From Candidatus Merdimorpha stercoravium (GTDB taxonomy: Bacteria > Bacteroidota > Bacteroidia > Flavobacteriales > UBA1820), in assembly GCA_018715295.1 (NCBI GenBank), contig DVLY01000065.1, forward strand, positions 1 to 15,988: a stretch of 15,988 bases of DNA, given 5' to 3'. The position numbers were made by a program, and so were the translations under genes. Shown here piece by piece: positions 1 to 8,566 of this stretch (positions within the stretch are counted from its first letter, which is position 1; every line of letters starts with the position of its first letter). The notes below the pieces were generated by a model. The model had not been told where the DNA came from and made no database searches. It saw only the letters and a program-made list of their open reading frames with translations.

Positions 1-105
1 GGGCGTCCGGCGTCCTCCCTTTCCTCTTTTTCTACCCTCTTTCGTCCTTTTTTTTTCTCTCCACCCTCCCCTGTTCATGAGCCGGGGAAAGGGCAGGGAA
101 GAAGG

Positions 106-1197
106 TTATACGTTGAAGCGGAAGTGCATGATGTCGCCGTCCTGGACGATGTATTCCTTGCCTTCGACGTGCATCTTTCCGGCTTCCTTTACCTTCACTT
201 CCGAGCCCAGGGCGATGTAGTCCTCGTACTTGATCACCTCGGCACGGATAAAGCCTTTCTCGAAATCGGTGTGGATCACCCCGGCGGCTTGCGAAGCGGT
301 AGCCCCCACCGGAACGGTCCAGGCCTTGACCTCCTTCGGGCCAGCCGTGAAATAAGTCTGAAGGCGAAGCAGCTTGTAGGCCGAACGGATCAGGCGCGAT
401 ACGCCCGGTTCCTCCAGTCCCATTTCCGCCAGGAACATCTGCCGCTCGTCGTAGGTTTCCAGTTCGGCGATGTCCGCTTCGGCGGCTGCCGCCAAGACCA
501 GTACCTCGGCCTCTTCGTCGCGCACGGCTTCCCGGACAGCCTCCACGTAGGCATTGCCCGAGACGGCCGAAGCCTCGTCCACGTTGCACACGTAGAGAAT
601 GGGCTTGTCGGTGAGCAGCTGCAAGGGGGCGATCAACTCCCGTTCCTCCTCGGAGAAGGAAAGCGAGCGGACGCTGCGGCAATCCTCCAGCGCCGCCTCG
701 ACCCGTTCCAGTACGGCCACGGCCGCCTGTGCTTCGCGGTTGCCTACTTTGGCGGCTTTGCGCTCCTTGTCCAAGCGTTTGCCGAGGGTTTCGAGGTCCT
801 TGAGGCAAAGTTCCATGTCGATGGTCTGCTTGTCCCGCACCGGGTCGATGCTGCCGTCCACATGGGTGATATTGCCGTCGTCGAAACACCGCAACACGTG
901 GATGATGGCGTTCGTCTCGCGGATGTTGGCCAGGAACTGGTTGCCCAGGCCCTCGCCTTTGGAGGCGCCGCGCACCAGCCCGGCGATGTCCACGATGTCC
1001 ACCGTGGCCGGGACGACCCGTTCGGGATGGACGAGTTTTTCGAGTTCCTCCAAACGGGGATCCGGGACGTTCACCACGCCTACGTTGGGTTCGATGGTAC
1101 AAAACGGGAAATTGGCCGACTGTGCTTTCGCGTTGGAAAGACAGTTGAACAAGGTCGATTTGCCCACATTGGGCAATCCTACGATACCGCACTTCAT
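106..1197 (-). CDS. ychF: Redox/ribosome-associated ATPase YchF (OLA1 family)
   Basis: This 363-residue protein is a full-length YchF, a universally conserved P-loop NTPase of the Obg group that associates with ribosomes and affects translation and stress responses. The G1 loop GLPNVGKS is at residues 7-14 and the G3 DIAG at 70-73. The G4 position reads NVDE (205-208) rather than NKxD, which is the known YchF deviation linked to preference for ATP over GTP. The C-terminal ~80 residues (YFTAGPKEVKAW onward) form the TGS-like domain, ending in HFRFNV. The ATG at 1197 begins directly with the conserved MKCGIVGLPNVGKST. It is the last gene of the leftward run, 139 bp after the MlaF-like gene, a wider gap than elsewhere, so it may have its own promoter, although I see no clear TAnnTTTG box there. 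Positions 1-105 downstream hold no gene, only a pyrimidine-rich plus strand. Confidence 0.97.
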   Translation of the reverse strand: MKCGIVGLPNVGKSTLFNCLSNAKAQSANFPFCTIEPNVGVVNVPDPRLEELEKLVHPERVVPATVDIVDIAGLVRGASKGEGLGNQFLANIRETNAIIHVLRCFDDGNITHVDGSIDPVRDKQTIDMELCLKDLETLGKRLDKERKAAKVGNREAQAAVAVLERVEAALEDCRSVRSLSFSEEERELIAPLQLLTDKPILYVCNVDEASAVSGNAYVEAVREAVRDEEAEVLVLAAAAEADIAELETYDERQMFLAEMGLEEPGVSRLIRSAYKLLRLQTYFTAGPKEVKAWTVPVGATASQAAGVIHTDFEKGFIRAEVIKYEDYIALGSEVKVKEAGKMHVEGKEYIVQDGDIMHFRFNV

Positions 1198-1336
1198 CTT
1201 GCTTTCTACTGCTTGCTTTTTTTCTCTTTTATTGTTCTGGCGGCCCTTCGCCGGGCCGGTTTTTCCTTGCTGTCATTGCCGGGTACCGCGGGCTTTCCCT
1301 GCGGGGCCTCCCGGGAAAGGTGGGCACGAAGCCTGC

Positions 1337-2095
1337 TTACAATCCCCGCACCTGCTTGAGCGCCCGCAGGATGGGCGAGGAATACACGAAATCGACAATG
1401 GCGCCGTTGTCCGCCGCGAGAATATCCTCGTTGGTCCCCTCCCAGGCTTTGTACCCGCCACTGAGAAAGACGATCTTCTGGCCGATCTCCATCACCGAAT
1501 TCATGTCGTGGGTGTTGATGATGGTGGTAATGCCGTATTCGTGGGTGATCTCGCTGATCAGGCGGTCGATCACGATGGAGGTCTTGGGGTCCAGTCCGGA
1601 GTTGGGTTCGTCGCAAAACAGGTACTTGGGATTCATGATGATCCCCCGGGCAATGGCCACGCGTTTGCGCATCCCGCCGGAGAGTTCGGAAGGGTATTTG
1701 GCCTGTACCCCGTCCAGATTGACCCGATGGAGCGCCCACTGTACGCGGTCTTCCATCTCGCCGCGGTTTTTCTCCGAAAACATCATCAGGGGGAACATCA
1801 CGTTTTCCCCCACGCTCATCGAATCGAACAAAGCCCCTCCTTGAAAGACCATGCCGATCTCGTGCCGCAGGTTTTCCCGCTGGCCCTCGTCCATCGAACT
1901 GTATGCCACCCCATCGTAGTAGATGTCTCCGGAATCGGGCTTGACCAGTCCGGTGAGCGTCTTGAGGAAAACCGTTTTCCCGGCGCCGCTCTGCCCGATG
2001 ATCAGGTTGGTCTTTCCGCGTTCGAACACCGTGCTGATGCCCCGGAGCACCTCGGCGCCCTCGAACGACTTTCGTATATCCTTGGCTTCTATCAT
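1337..2095 (-). CDS. MlaF-like ABC transporter ATPase (phospholipid/MCE-type transport)
   Basis: This 252-residue ABC ATPase energises an MlaE-type permease that moves phospholipids between inner and outer membrane. Walker A GQSGAGKT is at 34-41, the Q-loop is near 85 (VFQGGALF, a typical MlaF/Ttg2A sequence), the signature LSGGMRKR is at 138-145, Walker B with the catalytic Glu (YLFCDEP) at 158-164, and the H-loop His at 196. The pattern LSGGMRKRVAIAR is characteristic of the MlaF subfamily. I chose the start ATG at 2095 (MIEAKDIRKSF) over a codon 12 residues earlier, because it lies just past the permease stop (7 bp gap) and matches the family N-terminus. It is translationally coupled to the MlaE-like gene upstream. 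No MCE-domain (MlaD) gene follows, as it does in many Mla operons; the next gene is ychF. Confidence 0.95.
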   Translation of the reverse strand: MIEAKDIRKSFEGAEVLRGISTVFERGKTNLIIGQSGAGKTVFLKTLTGLVKPDSGDIYYDGVAYSSMDEGQRENLRHEIGMVFQGGALFDSMSVGENVMFPLMMFSEKNRGEMEDRVQWALHRVNLDGVQAKYPSELSGGMRKRVAIARGIIMNPKYLFCDEPNSGLDPKTSIVIDRLISEITHEYGITTIINTHDMNSVMEIGQKIVFLSGGYKAWEGTNEDILAADNGAIVDFVYSSPILRALKQVRGL

Positions 2096-2102
2096 GTCTT
2101 TT

Positions 2103-2864
2103 TTAGCCCAGCAGGGTCTGGGTGAGTACATAGTTGAGGATGATGATCACGATACTGCTCCATACCACCGCATTGGTGGAAGCCTTGCCCACTTCCAGCG
2201 CACCGCCCTTGATGTAATACCCGAAGAAGGCCGGAAGGGTCGCAATGACAAAGGCGAACACCTCGGACTTGATCATCGCATACGCCACGTAAAATGTATC
2301 GAAAGGCATCCGCAGCCCGTTGACGTATTCCGCCGTGGTCGCCACTCCGGAAGTGATCACCGCCACCCATCCGCCGAACAGGGCCGTGACCATACTGGTC
2401 ATGATCAGCACCGGCATGAACGAAAGCAGTGCGGCGATCTTGGGCAGGACCAGATAATTGACCGAATTGACCCCCATCACGTCCAGCGCCTCGATCTGCT
2501 CCGTTACCCGCATCGTGCCGATACTCGAAGCGATGTACGAGCCTACCTTTCCGCAGAGGATGATGGCGATGATGGTCGGGGAAAACTCCAGGATCACCGC
2601 CTCGCGCGTGGCATAGGCCACGTAGTGTTTGGGGATCATCGTCGAACCCTCCAGGTTGAAGGCCATCTGCAGGGCCACTACCGCCCCGACGAAAAACGAG
2701 ATAAAGGCGACGATACCCATCGAATTGAATCCCAGGTCGTCCACCTCGCGCAGGTACAGGCGGGCAAAAACCCTCCCCCGCTGGGGACGCGCCATCGCCT
2801 TGCGCAACATCAGGAAATAGCGTCCCGATTTGGTGAAAAAACGTTCGATGTATTCGGACAACAT
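2103..2864 (-). CDS. MlaE-like ABC transporter permease
   Basis: This 253-residue integral membrane protein of the MlaE/Ttg2B family is the permease half of a phospholipid-trafficking ABC transporter. The first ~45 residues are amphipathic and basic. Hydrophobic segments follow at about 48-70, 95-115, 140-175, and two near the C-terminus. The family hallmark GSYIASSIGTMRVTEQIEAL starts at residue 108 and runs on into DVMG, the cytoplasmic coupling region that contacts MlaF. The ATG at 2864 (MLSEYIERFF) was chosen over an upstream ATG at 2936, which lies inside the preceding methyltransferase gene and would add a charged 24-residue leader. It sits 34 bp after that methyltransferase and 7 bp before the ATPase. 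Family identity is firm; the substrate is inferred from the family. Confidence 0.95.
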   Translation of the reverse strand: MLSEYIERFFTKSGRYFLMLRKAMARPQRGRVFARLYLREVDDLGFNSMGIVAFISFFVGAVVALQMAFNLEGSTMIPKHYVAYATREAVILEFSPTIIAIILCGKVGSYIASSIGTMRVTEQIEALDVMGVNSVNYLVLPKIAALLSFMPVLIMTSMVTALFGGWVAVITSGVATTAEYVNGLRMPFDTFYVAYAMIKSEVFAFVIATLPAFFGYYIKGGALEVGKASTNAVVWSSIVIIILNYVLTQTLLG

Positions 2865-2898
2865 ACGGTCTTTTTTTCTTCTTTTATCCTTTCTCTCC

Positions 2899-4122
2899 TT
2901 ACTCCTCCCGCTGCAACAGTGCCATGTAAAACCCATCGTAGCCCTCCCGGGAGGAAAGCAGGCTGTGTTCTTCCAGCAGGCGGAAATCCGGGTGCTCCTC
3001 CAGAAAACGCGCCACCTGCCGGCTGTTTTCGCGCGGCAGCACCGAACACGTGGAATACACCATCCGGCCGCCCGGCCGCAGCATCCGGCTGTACGAGGCC
3101 AACAGCTGCGCCTGCAAAGCCGTTACCTGGTCCAAAAAAGCGGGCGAGAGCCGCCATTTGGCATCCGGATCGCGCCGCAGCGTTCCCAGCCCCGAACACG
3201 GCACATCGAGCAGCAGACGATCGGCCGAAGCCTCCTGCCGGGCTATCTCTTCCTCCGTAGCCAGAGAAGTCTTTACCGTCGACACCCCCGCCCGGAGCGC
3301 TCTCCGGCGGAGTTCCTCCAGCCGTTTTTCGTGCACGTCCAGCGCCAGGATCTCTCCCCGCCCCTGCATCAGCGCCGCCAGGTGCAAGGTCTTGCCCCCT
3401 GCCCCGGCGCAGGCATCCACCACGCGCATCCCCGGTTCGGGTGCCAGCAAAGGCGCCACCCGTTGCGAGGAAGCATCCTGCACTTCGAACCATCCCTGGC
3501 GAAACGCCTCCGTATCGGAGAGTTGCGCCCGGCGGGACAGTTCAAGGGCATCGGGATAGCCTTCCAGCGCGCGGGTCTCCAAACGGTTTTCCCGAGCCAG
3601 CCGCTGTTGCAGGCGTTCCCGGGTTGTGCGAAGGGTATTAATCCGAAGCACCACCGGCGCCTGGGTGTTCATCGCAGCCAGTTCCGCATCCCACACCTGG
3701 GGCAGTTCCTGCGCACCGATGGCATCCAGCCAGTCGGGAATGCTCTCGCGAAGAGTCCGCACCGCCTGCGCCCGGCGATACCCGTCGAGGATCTCCGGGG
3801 GGCAAAGCGCGGAAAACTCCTCCCACGGGGGGAGCGTTCCTCCGTGGCACACCACGTGCGCGCCCAGCATCCGCCAGACCTCCTTGCGCTCGTGCGCCGC
3901 CTCCACTCCGACGAGGTGGCCATACAAGCGAGCATAGCGCACTACACCGTACACCGACGATGCGATGAATGCTCGGTCGGAAGCTCCGCGACGGCGATCC
4001 GCCCGCAAGGTCCGCTCGAGGACTCTCCCGGCGTGTTCCCCGCCGACGAGGATCGCTTCGATGGCTCCGACGGCGGCTTCCGCCTGGCTGCGAAAGATCC
4101 GCACCCTCGTTTCGGTGTGCAT
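2899..4122 (-). CDS. RsmB/RsmF-type 16S rRNA (cytosine-C5)-methyltransferase
   Basis: This 407-residue RNA m5C methyltransferase has an N-terminal NusB-like helical domain (about 10-75), as in RsmB, followed by the Rossmann SAM domain. The SAM loop DACAGAGGKT is at 236-245. The two conserved cysteines are C309 in DVPCSG (motif IV, releases product) and C359 in YSTCS (motif VI, attacks C6 of the cytosine). These two cysteines identify an active enzyme, though the exact rRNA position modified cannot be read from sequence. The start is ATG 4122 (MHTETRVRIF), preceded by a purine-rich GAGAGGA about 7 nt upstream. A GTG at 4155 would add 11 highly charged residues encoded by the polypurine spacer and is less likely. 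It stands 214 bp downstream of ndk, the widest gap in this run, and is tightly followed by the MlaE-like gene. Confidence 0.93.
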   Translation of the reverse strand: MHTETRVRIFRSQAEAAVGAIEAILVGGEHAGRVLERTLRADRRRGASDRAFIASSVYGVVRYARLYGHLVGVEAAHERKEVWRMLGAHVVCHGGTLPPWEEFSALCPPEILDGYRRAQAVRTLRESIPDWLDAIGAQELPQVWDAELAAMNTQAPVVLRINTLRTTRERLQQRLARENRLETRALEGYPDALELSRRAQLSDTEAFRQGWFEVQDASSQRVAPLLAPEPGMRVVDACAGAGGKTLHLAALMQGRGEILALDVHEKRLEELRRRALRAGVSTVKTSLATEEEIARQEASADRLLLDVPCSGLGTLRRDPDAKWRLSPAFLDQVTALQAQLLASYSRMLRPGGRMVYSTCSVLPRENSRQVARFLEEHPDFRLLEEHSLLSSREGYDGFYMALLQREE

Positions 4123-4179
4123 GCTTCTATCCTCTCTTTCCCTTTTTTCCTCCACGCTCGAACGTTTCTCTGCTCTTGG

Positions 4180-4241
4180 CTCTTTTCCTTTTTCCCTCCC
4201 CCTTTCCTTCCCCCTCTCTCATCTTCTTTTCTTCTTTTCCC
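4180..4241. other. Polypyrimidine/polypurine tract between ndk and the rRNA methyltransferase
   Basis: On the plus strand these 62 bases are all C or T except one A at 4221; 41 are uninterrupted (4180-4220). The transcript of the minus-strand operon is therefore almost pure purine here. It lies in the 214 bp spacer between ndk (ends 4337) and the methyltransferase (starts 4122), where I see no gene. Other spacers in this operon (31-70, 1210-1230, 7240-7260) have the same bias but are much shorter. A role in triplex formation, translation enhancement or RNase processing is speculation. Confidence 0.6.
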
Positions 4242-4336
4242 GAAAGGGCGATGGTATCCGGGCGAGTTTTTCCCCTTGTCCCCGTGGGTCTCTTTCCCTC
4301 TTGGGAGGACCCGCGGCGGACTACCGAAGACTGGGA

Positions 4337-4783
4337 TCAGAAAGCGCCTTGGCGGGCATCGTCGTAGATCTCACGCGCCGCAAAGTGGAACTTGCACTCG
4401 CGTTCGGACGATTCGGGCGAATCCGAAGCATGGATGGCGTTTTCCGAGATGTCCTTGCCGTAGAGGGCGCGGATGGTTCCGGGAGCCGCTTTCTTGGGGT
4501 CGGTCGCTCCGATGAAGGCCCGGTAGTCGCGGATGCAGTTTTCCTTTTCCACGATCGCCACTACGATCGGGCCGCTGACCATGTATTCGACCAGTTCGTG
4601 GAAAAACGGTTTCCCTTCGTGTTCGGAGTAGAACAGCCCCGCATCGCGGCGCGAGAGCTGCGTCATCTTCAGGGCGATGATCTTGAATCCCGCCGAGGTT
4701 ATCTTGTCGATGATCACACCCAGATGGCCGTTGCGCACGGCATCGGGCTTGATCATTGTAAGGGTTCTTTCGAGTTTGGCCAT
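4337..4783 (-). CDS. ndk: Nucleoside diphosphate kinase
   Basis: This 148-residue Ndk transfers the gamma phosphate of ATP to NDPs through a phosphohistidine intermediate, keeping NTP and dNTP pools balanced. The N-terminus has the family motif ERTLTMIKPDAVRNG (5-19). The active-site stretch NAIHASDSPESSERE places the catalytic His at residue 118, the canonical position. Length and fold-defining Gly/Pro residues are normal, with a short C-terminal tail after FHFAAREIY. ATG 4783 (MAKLERTL) was preferred to an in-frame ATG 8 codons upstream because family members begin here. It follows lnt by 42 bp in the same direction and is followed by the long purine-rich spacer. Confidence 0.97.
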   Translation of the reverse strand: MAKLERTLTMIKPDAVRNGHLGVIIDKITSAGFKIIALKMTQLSRRDAGLFYSEHEGKPFFHELVEYMVSGPIVVAIVEKENCIRDYRAFIGATDPKKAAPGTIRALYGKDISENAIHASDSPESSERECKFHFAAREIYDDARQGAF

Positions 4784-4825
4784 ATTCGTTTCGATTTTCA
4801 GGTTCAAACGGCTAATATAGCATTT

Positions 4826-6433
4826 TTATCGTTTCCTCCTGCCGGGCAGCACCGAAAAAAGCAACAAGCCCGCGGCCACCCATACCGCCACCCGGGGTAT
4901 GTAATCCCCATGGCGGACATAAAAGGTCGGCTCCCGCTCGGCAAGCGCCAGCGTCCCCCGCAGCGCCCCCTGCTGCCCGTAAGGGATCACCCCCGTGATC
5001 CGTCCGTCGGGGGTCAGGAAAGCCGACACCCCCGTATTGGCCGAACGGATGATGGGAAGACGCGTCTCGATGGCCCGCAGACGAGCGATCCAGAGCATCT
5101 GCCGATGGCCTTCGGTATTGCCCCACCAGCCGTCGTTGGTGATGATGCACAAGGCGTTGGCTCCATTGCGCACATACCCGGCGACGAACTCCCCGAAAAG
5201 CGCCTCGTAACAGATGATCGGCGCCAGGCGCATCGTCCCCCCTTGGGAAACGAACACCGCACGGTCGTCCTGGGTAACGTTCGAGCCGGCCATACCGCCC
5301 ATGTCGATCATCACATCGCCCAGGACGCCCTCCAGCACACTCCGGAAGGGAAAACACTCCACCCCGGGCACCAGTTTCGACTTTTCATAGCGGTCCATGC
5401 CCTGCGTATCGACCTGCACCGCGCTGTTGTACACATCGTACCAAAAATCCCCGTAACGCGAACGGTTGGCCGTAGGAGTTGCCGAAGCCTCGTCGTAAAA
5501 ATACCGCACGAACGAACTGCCCGTTACCACTGTCAAGCCTCCGTTGCGGGCGGAAAAAGCCCGCAGGGTGTCGAACACCGGATACCGTCCCGGACTGTCC
5601 ACCTGCTTGTACTGCGAAAGGTAGGTCTCGGGGGCGGCGATCAGACGCACTTGCGGGTCGAGCAGCGTATCGACCATCTCGAACATCCGGGCCGCCATCG
5701 CCGAATCGGTGGCCGTGGTAAACTTTTCCCCGTAAGGGTCGATGTTGGGCTGAAGGGCTATGGCCTCGATGCTCCGGCTGTCCTTGGGCGCGCCGCCCCG
5801 CGGAGTAACGGCCCACGAGAGGAGCATCGGCAGCACGAGCACCCCGGCAAACACCCCTATCCGGCGGTACAGCACCTCCCGGGGGCTTTGCCCGGCATAG
5901 GCCTTCCACGCATAGAAAGCTACGATGTTGGCCGCCAGCACCCAGAGGCTGCCCCCGAAAACGCCCGTATATTCATACCACTGCACAAAGCCGGCATAGC
6001 GGGCAAAACCGTTGCCCAAGGTGAGCAGCGGCCAGGCCAGGTCCCACTCGCTGTGGAGCTTCTCGAATGAAATCCACAGCGCGGCCCAAAAGACCATCCC
6101 CAGCAGGAAACCCCGTCGGCGGGCCACCCAAAAACCGGCCATCGTTACCACGGTTACAAAGGCGGCATTGAGCAGAGCCGCCGCCACGAAACCGGGCCAG
6201 GTCGAATTGCGCAGCCAAAAGATATCGACCACATTCCAGGTGAGAAAGGCCGTAAAGGTGATGAGCCACAACAGGGCAAACGCATGGCGCGCCTGCGCGC
6301 GGAACAACTTGTAGGCCGCCACCCACAACGGGACGAAAGCCACGAAAATAAATGCCGGAGTACTCCACGACAACCAGCCTAGAGCCAGCATCAGCCCCGA
6401 AAGCACCGCATACAACAAGAATGTCCCTACCAT
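4826..6433 (-). CDS. lnt: Apolipoprotein N-acyltransferase
   Basis: This 535-residue inner-membrane enzyme adds the third acyl chain to the N-terminal cysteine of lipoproteins, the last step after Lgt and Lsp. About the first 210 residues form the multi-span membrane domain. Residues ~223-495 form the periplasmic nitrilase-like domain, followed by one C-terminal membrane span (VAVWVAAGLLLFSVL). The catalytic triad is visible: E269 in APETYL, K353 in KLVPGVE, and C408 in IICYEALF. Further family markers are ITNDGWWG and RLPIIRSANTGVSAF. Length is normal and no residue is missing. It starts at ATG 6433, 123 bp after the O-methyltransferase, and is followed 42 bp later by ndk. The window also encodes a plausible substrate, the META-domain lipoprotein at 8632-9042. 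Confidence 0.96.
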   Translation of the reverse strand: MVGTFLLYAVLSGLMLALGWLSWSTPAFIFVAFVPLWVAAYKLFRAQARHAFALLWLITFTAFLTWNVVDIFWLRNSTWPGFVAAALLNAAFVTVVTMAGFWVARRRGFLLGMVFWAALWISFEKLHSEWDLAWPLLTLGNGFARYAGFVQWYEYTGVFGGSLWVLAANIVAFYAWKAYAGQSPREVLYRRIGVFAGVLVLPMLLSWAVTPRGGAPKDSRSIEAIALQPNIDPYGEKFTTATDSAMAARMFEMVDTLLDPQVRLIAAPETYLSQYKQVDSPGRYPVFDTLRAFSARNGGLTVVTGSSFVRYFYDEASATPTANRSRYGDFWYDVYNSAVQVDTQGMDRYEKSKLVPGVECFPFRSVLEGVLGDVMIDMGGMAGSNVTQDDRAVFVSQGGTMRLAPIICYEALFGEFVAGYVRNGANALCIITNDGWWGNTEGHRQMLWIARLRAIETRLPIIRSANTGVSAFLTPDGRITGVIPYGQQGALRGTLALAEREPTFYVRHGDYIPRVAVWVAAGLLLFSVLPGRRKR

Positions 6434-6556
6434 AGCCCGAATCTCTATTATTGTTTATCTCTTTTGTTTGCCTTTTTTGCCCGCTTGTCCGTCTTGTTCT
6501 CTTCTCCCAGCACCATCCGCTTCCTTTCCGGCATCCTCTTTCCCGAAAGTGTCCGC

Positions 6557-7228
6557 TCACCGCACCCTCCGGGCGATCGTCAAGCCGTCACGCACCGGGA
6601 GCAATACCGTCTCGAAGCGCGGATCGGAAGCCAGACGTCGGTTGAATTCCTGCACGGCTGCCGTATCGCGGTCGCCGGGGCGGGGTTCCCGAAGCACTTT
6701 TCCGTTCCACAACACGTTGTCGGCCATCAGCACGCCTCCTATTCGCACCCGGGAAGCTACCAGATCGAGGTACTGCGGGTATTCCGACTTTTCCCCATCG
6801 ACGAACACCAGGTCGAAATCGCCTTCCAAGACCGGCACCACCTGCCGCGCATCGCCCACCACCATCCGGATGCTGTCCGCACGCGGACTGCGGGCAAAGA
6901 ACGAGCGGGCAAAGTCTTCGATCTCCTCGTTACAGTCCACGGTGATCAGTTCCCCTTGTGCCGCAAGCCCTTCACTCAGGCACAAGGCGGAATAACCCGT
7001 GAACGTGCCGATCTCCAGGATACGCTGCGGACGCAACAGACAGGACACCATCGAGAGGATACGTCCCTGGTACTCGCCGGCCAACATCCGCGGGTGGATG
7101 CTCCGCTGCCAGGTGGTGCGTACCAGTTCGTCCAGCAAGGCTCCGCCCCGTGAGGAGTGTTCCTCGGCGTAGTCCTCCAGCGGTCCGTACTCCGTTTGGG
7201 AAAAGTGCACTTGAAAGTCGTCTGCCAT
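6557..7228 (-). CDS. Class I SAM-dependent O-methyltransferase (catechol-OMT-like family)
   Basis: This 223-residue methyltransferase belongs to the cation-dependent O-methyltransferase family (COMT/CCoAOMT-like). Motif I LEIGTFTGYS (71-80) binds SAM, and FVDGEKSEY (142-150) and DNVLWNGKV (170-178) carry the acidic and Asn residues that bind the divalent metal in this family. The ATG at 7228 (MADDFQVHFSQ) is preceded by AGGAAA at 6 nt spacing, so an N-terminal extension into the peptidase gene is not supported. It lies 14 bp after the M16 peptidase, hence one transcript. The acceptor substrate cannot be inferred; bacterial members act on varied hydroxylated small molecules or tRNA (TrmR). Confidence 0.93.
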   Translation of the reverse strand: MADDFQVHFSQTEYGPLEDYAEEHSSRGGALLDELVRTTWQRSIHPRMLAGEYQGRILSMVSCLLRPQRILEIGTFTGYSALCLSEGLAAQGELITVDCNEEIEDFARSFFARSPRADSIRMVVGDARQVVPVLEGDFDLVFVDGEKSEYPQYLDLVASRVRIGGVLMADNVLWNGKVLREPRPGDRDTAAVQEFNRRLASDPRFETVLLPVRDGLTIARRVR

Positions 7229-7242
7229 CGTTTTCCTGTCGT

Positions 7243-8499
7243 TTATCTTTTTTTTCTCTTGAACAACAAGGTCGTAAGCCGCTCGGGAGAAAAGACCTCG
7301 CAAGCCGTCTGCTGCAACTGGAGGGCGGTTACCGCCTCCACCCGGGCACAAGTCTGCTCGAAGGTATCGGCCCGCCCGGTCTGCAGATACGACCGGCCGA
7401 CCGAAAGCAGACTGCTCAATTCGTTTTCCGAGGCAATGGCCAGCTGGCCGCACAACTGACGTTTGGCCTTGTGCAGCTGCAGGGTGCCCAGCGGTTCTTC
7501 CCGAAGGCGGCGCAACTCCCGGTAGGTGATCTCCAGGCTGCGCTCCAGAGTATCCTCGTCGGTAGCGAAATACACCCCGGAGATCCCCGTATCGGAATAT
7601 GCCGTGTAGAATGCCTCGACGCTGTAAGCCAGCGCATAGCGTTCCCGGAGCGAAAGGTTGAGCCGCGCACTCATCGGCGCCCCGCCCAATACGTTGGTCA
7701 GCAGAGCCATCGCTGCGTTTTTTTCGTGCGTGGCCGAAAACGACGGTGCCGCCAGGATCGCATGGCACTGATGGATGTCCATTTCCTTTTCCTGCCTCAA
7801 GGGGTGGTAGTCCGCCGGGGTCTTCCGCCCGAGGGCAAGGATGGGCCGGGAGAAGATTTGCGGATAACGCGCCAGGTATTTTTCCGCCTCCTCGCGCACG
7901 CGCTCAGGGGGCGCATCGCCCGAAAAGCAGATGAGCATCCGCTGCGGGGAAAAACAACGGCGCAAAAACGCCAGGATGTCTTCCCGGGTAAAACGGCGCA
8001 GGGTTTCTTCCGTCCCGAGGATGGTACGCCCCAGCGGATTGCGGGCGAAGACCAGTTCCTCGACCTGCTCGAAGATCAGTTCGTCGGGCGATTCGAGGTA
8101 CGAATGGATCTCGTCGGCCACCACGTCCTTTTCCTTCTCGATCTCCCGGGAAGGGTAGGTAGTGGCAAAAGCGATGTCGGCGAACAGTTCCATCGCCCGG
8201 CCCAGATAGGCGGGGCGGAACGAGCCGTGCAGACAGATGTTTTCCTTGGTCGTGAACGCGTTGATCTCCCCGCCGACATCTTCCAGGCGCGCCAGGATGT
8301 GGTACGGACGGCGCGAACGGGTTCCCTTGAACAGGCAGTGCTCGATGTAATGCGCCATCCCGTGCTCCCGGGCAAGCTCGTCCCGCGAGCCGATGTCGAA
8401 CAAAAAAGCCAGATGGGCGATCTTCCGCTCCGTGCGGCGGCAGTACAACCGCACCCCGGAAGAAAGGGTACCATAAACCGATGACGTCTCGTTTTCCAT
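7243..8499 (-). CDS. M16 family zinc metallopeptidase (single-unit, PqqL/processing-peptidase-like)
   Basis: This 418-residue peptidase has the inverted zinc motif HYIEH at 50-54 (two His ligands and the catalytic Glu) and a downstream acidic cluster at VVADEIHSY, where E130 is the likely third ligand. The size fits single-unit M16B enzymes that work as homodimers, with an N-terminal active half and an inactive C-terminal half. No signal peptide is seen, so the protein is probably cytoplasmic, though substrates are unknown. ATG 8499 (MENETSSVYG) was chosen over one 7 codons upstream because the latter leaves almost no leader after the predicted promoter. It heads the leftward housekeeping run and is separated from the lipoprotein gene upstream by a long hairpin. 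Confidence 0.93.
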   Translation of the reverse strand: MENETSSVYGTLSSGVRLYCRRTERKIAHLAFLFDIGSRDELAREHGMAHYIEHCLFKGTRSRRPYHILARLEDVGGEINAFTTKENICLHGSFRPAYLGRAMELFADIAFATTYPSREIEKEKDVVADEIHSYLESPDELIFEQVEELVFARNPLGRTILGTEETLRRFTREDILAFLRRCFSPQRMLICFSGDAPPERVREEAEKYLARYPQIFSRPILALGRKTPADYHPLRQEKEMDIHQCHAILAAPSFSATHEKNAAMALLTNVLGGAPMSARLNLSLRERYALAYSVEAFYTAYSDTGISGVYFATDEDTLERSLEITYRELRRLREEPLGTLQLHKAKRQLCGQLAIASENELSSLLSVGRSYLQTGRADTFEQTCARVEAVTALQLQQTACEVFSPERLTTLLFKRKKR

Positions 8500-8517
8500 G
8501 CCGTTTCCGATAGGAAG

Positions 8518-8550
8518 CAAAGGTACGGATTTTTGTCCGATTCCCCCGAA
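8518..8550 (-). promoter_or_regulatory. Predicted promoter for the M16-headed operon
   Basis: On the minus strand a perfect Bacteroidetes -7 element TACCTTTG (8518-8525) is preceded after 21 bp by TTCG (8547-8550), a 3 of 4 match to the -33 TTTG. The predicted start near 8511 leaves a ~12 nt leader before the ATG at 8499. The -33 box overlaps a small palindrome TCCCCC-GAA-GGGGGA (8542-8556). Confidence 0.45.
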
Positions 8551-8566
8551 GGGGGACGGTAACGTC

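Noticed and set aside
1198..1336. GGCCCGGCGAAGGGCC hairpin between the MlaF-like gene and ychF
   Set aside because: The stem is short, lacks a T-tract, and short GC palindromes are frequent in this DNA.
4250..4336. Possible terminator after ndk (GGGTCCTCCC...GAGGG...ACCC on the minus strand)
   Set aside because: Pairing is interrupted by several mismatches and there is no T-tract; the evidence is too weak to list.
3965..6070. Long plus-strand open frame (701 codons) opposite ndk, lnt and the methyltransferase
   Set aside because: It is antisense to three well-identified genes, its translation is rich in His, Arg, Gly and Pro without any domain, and GC-rich DNA commonly leaves such frames open.
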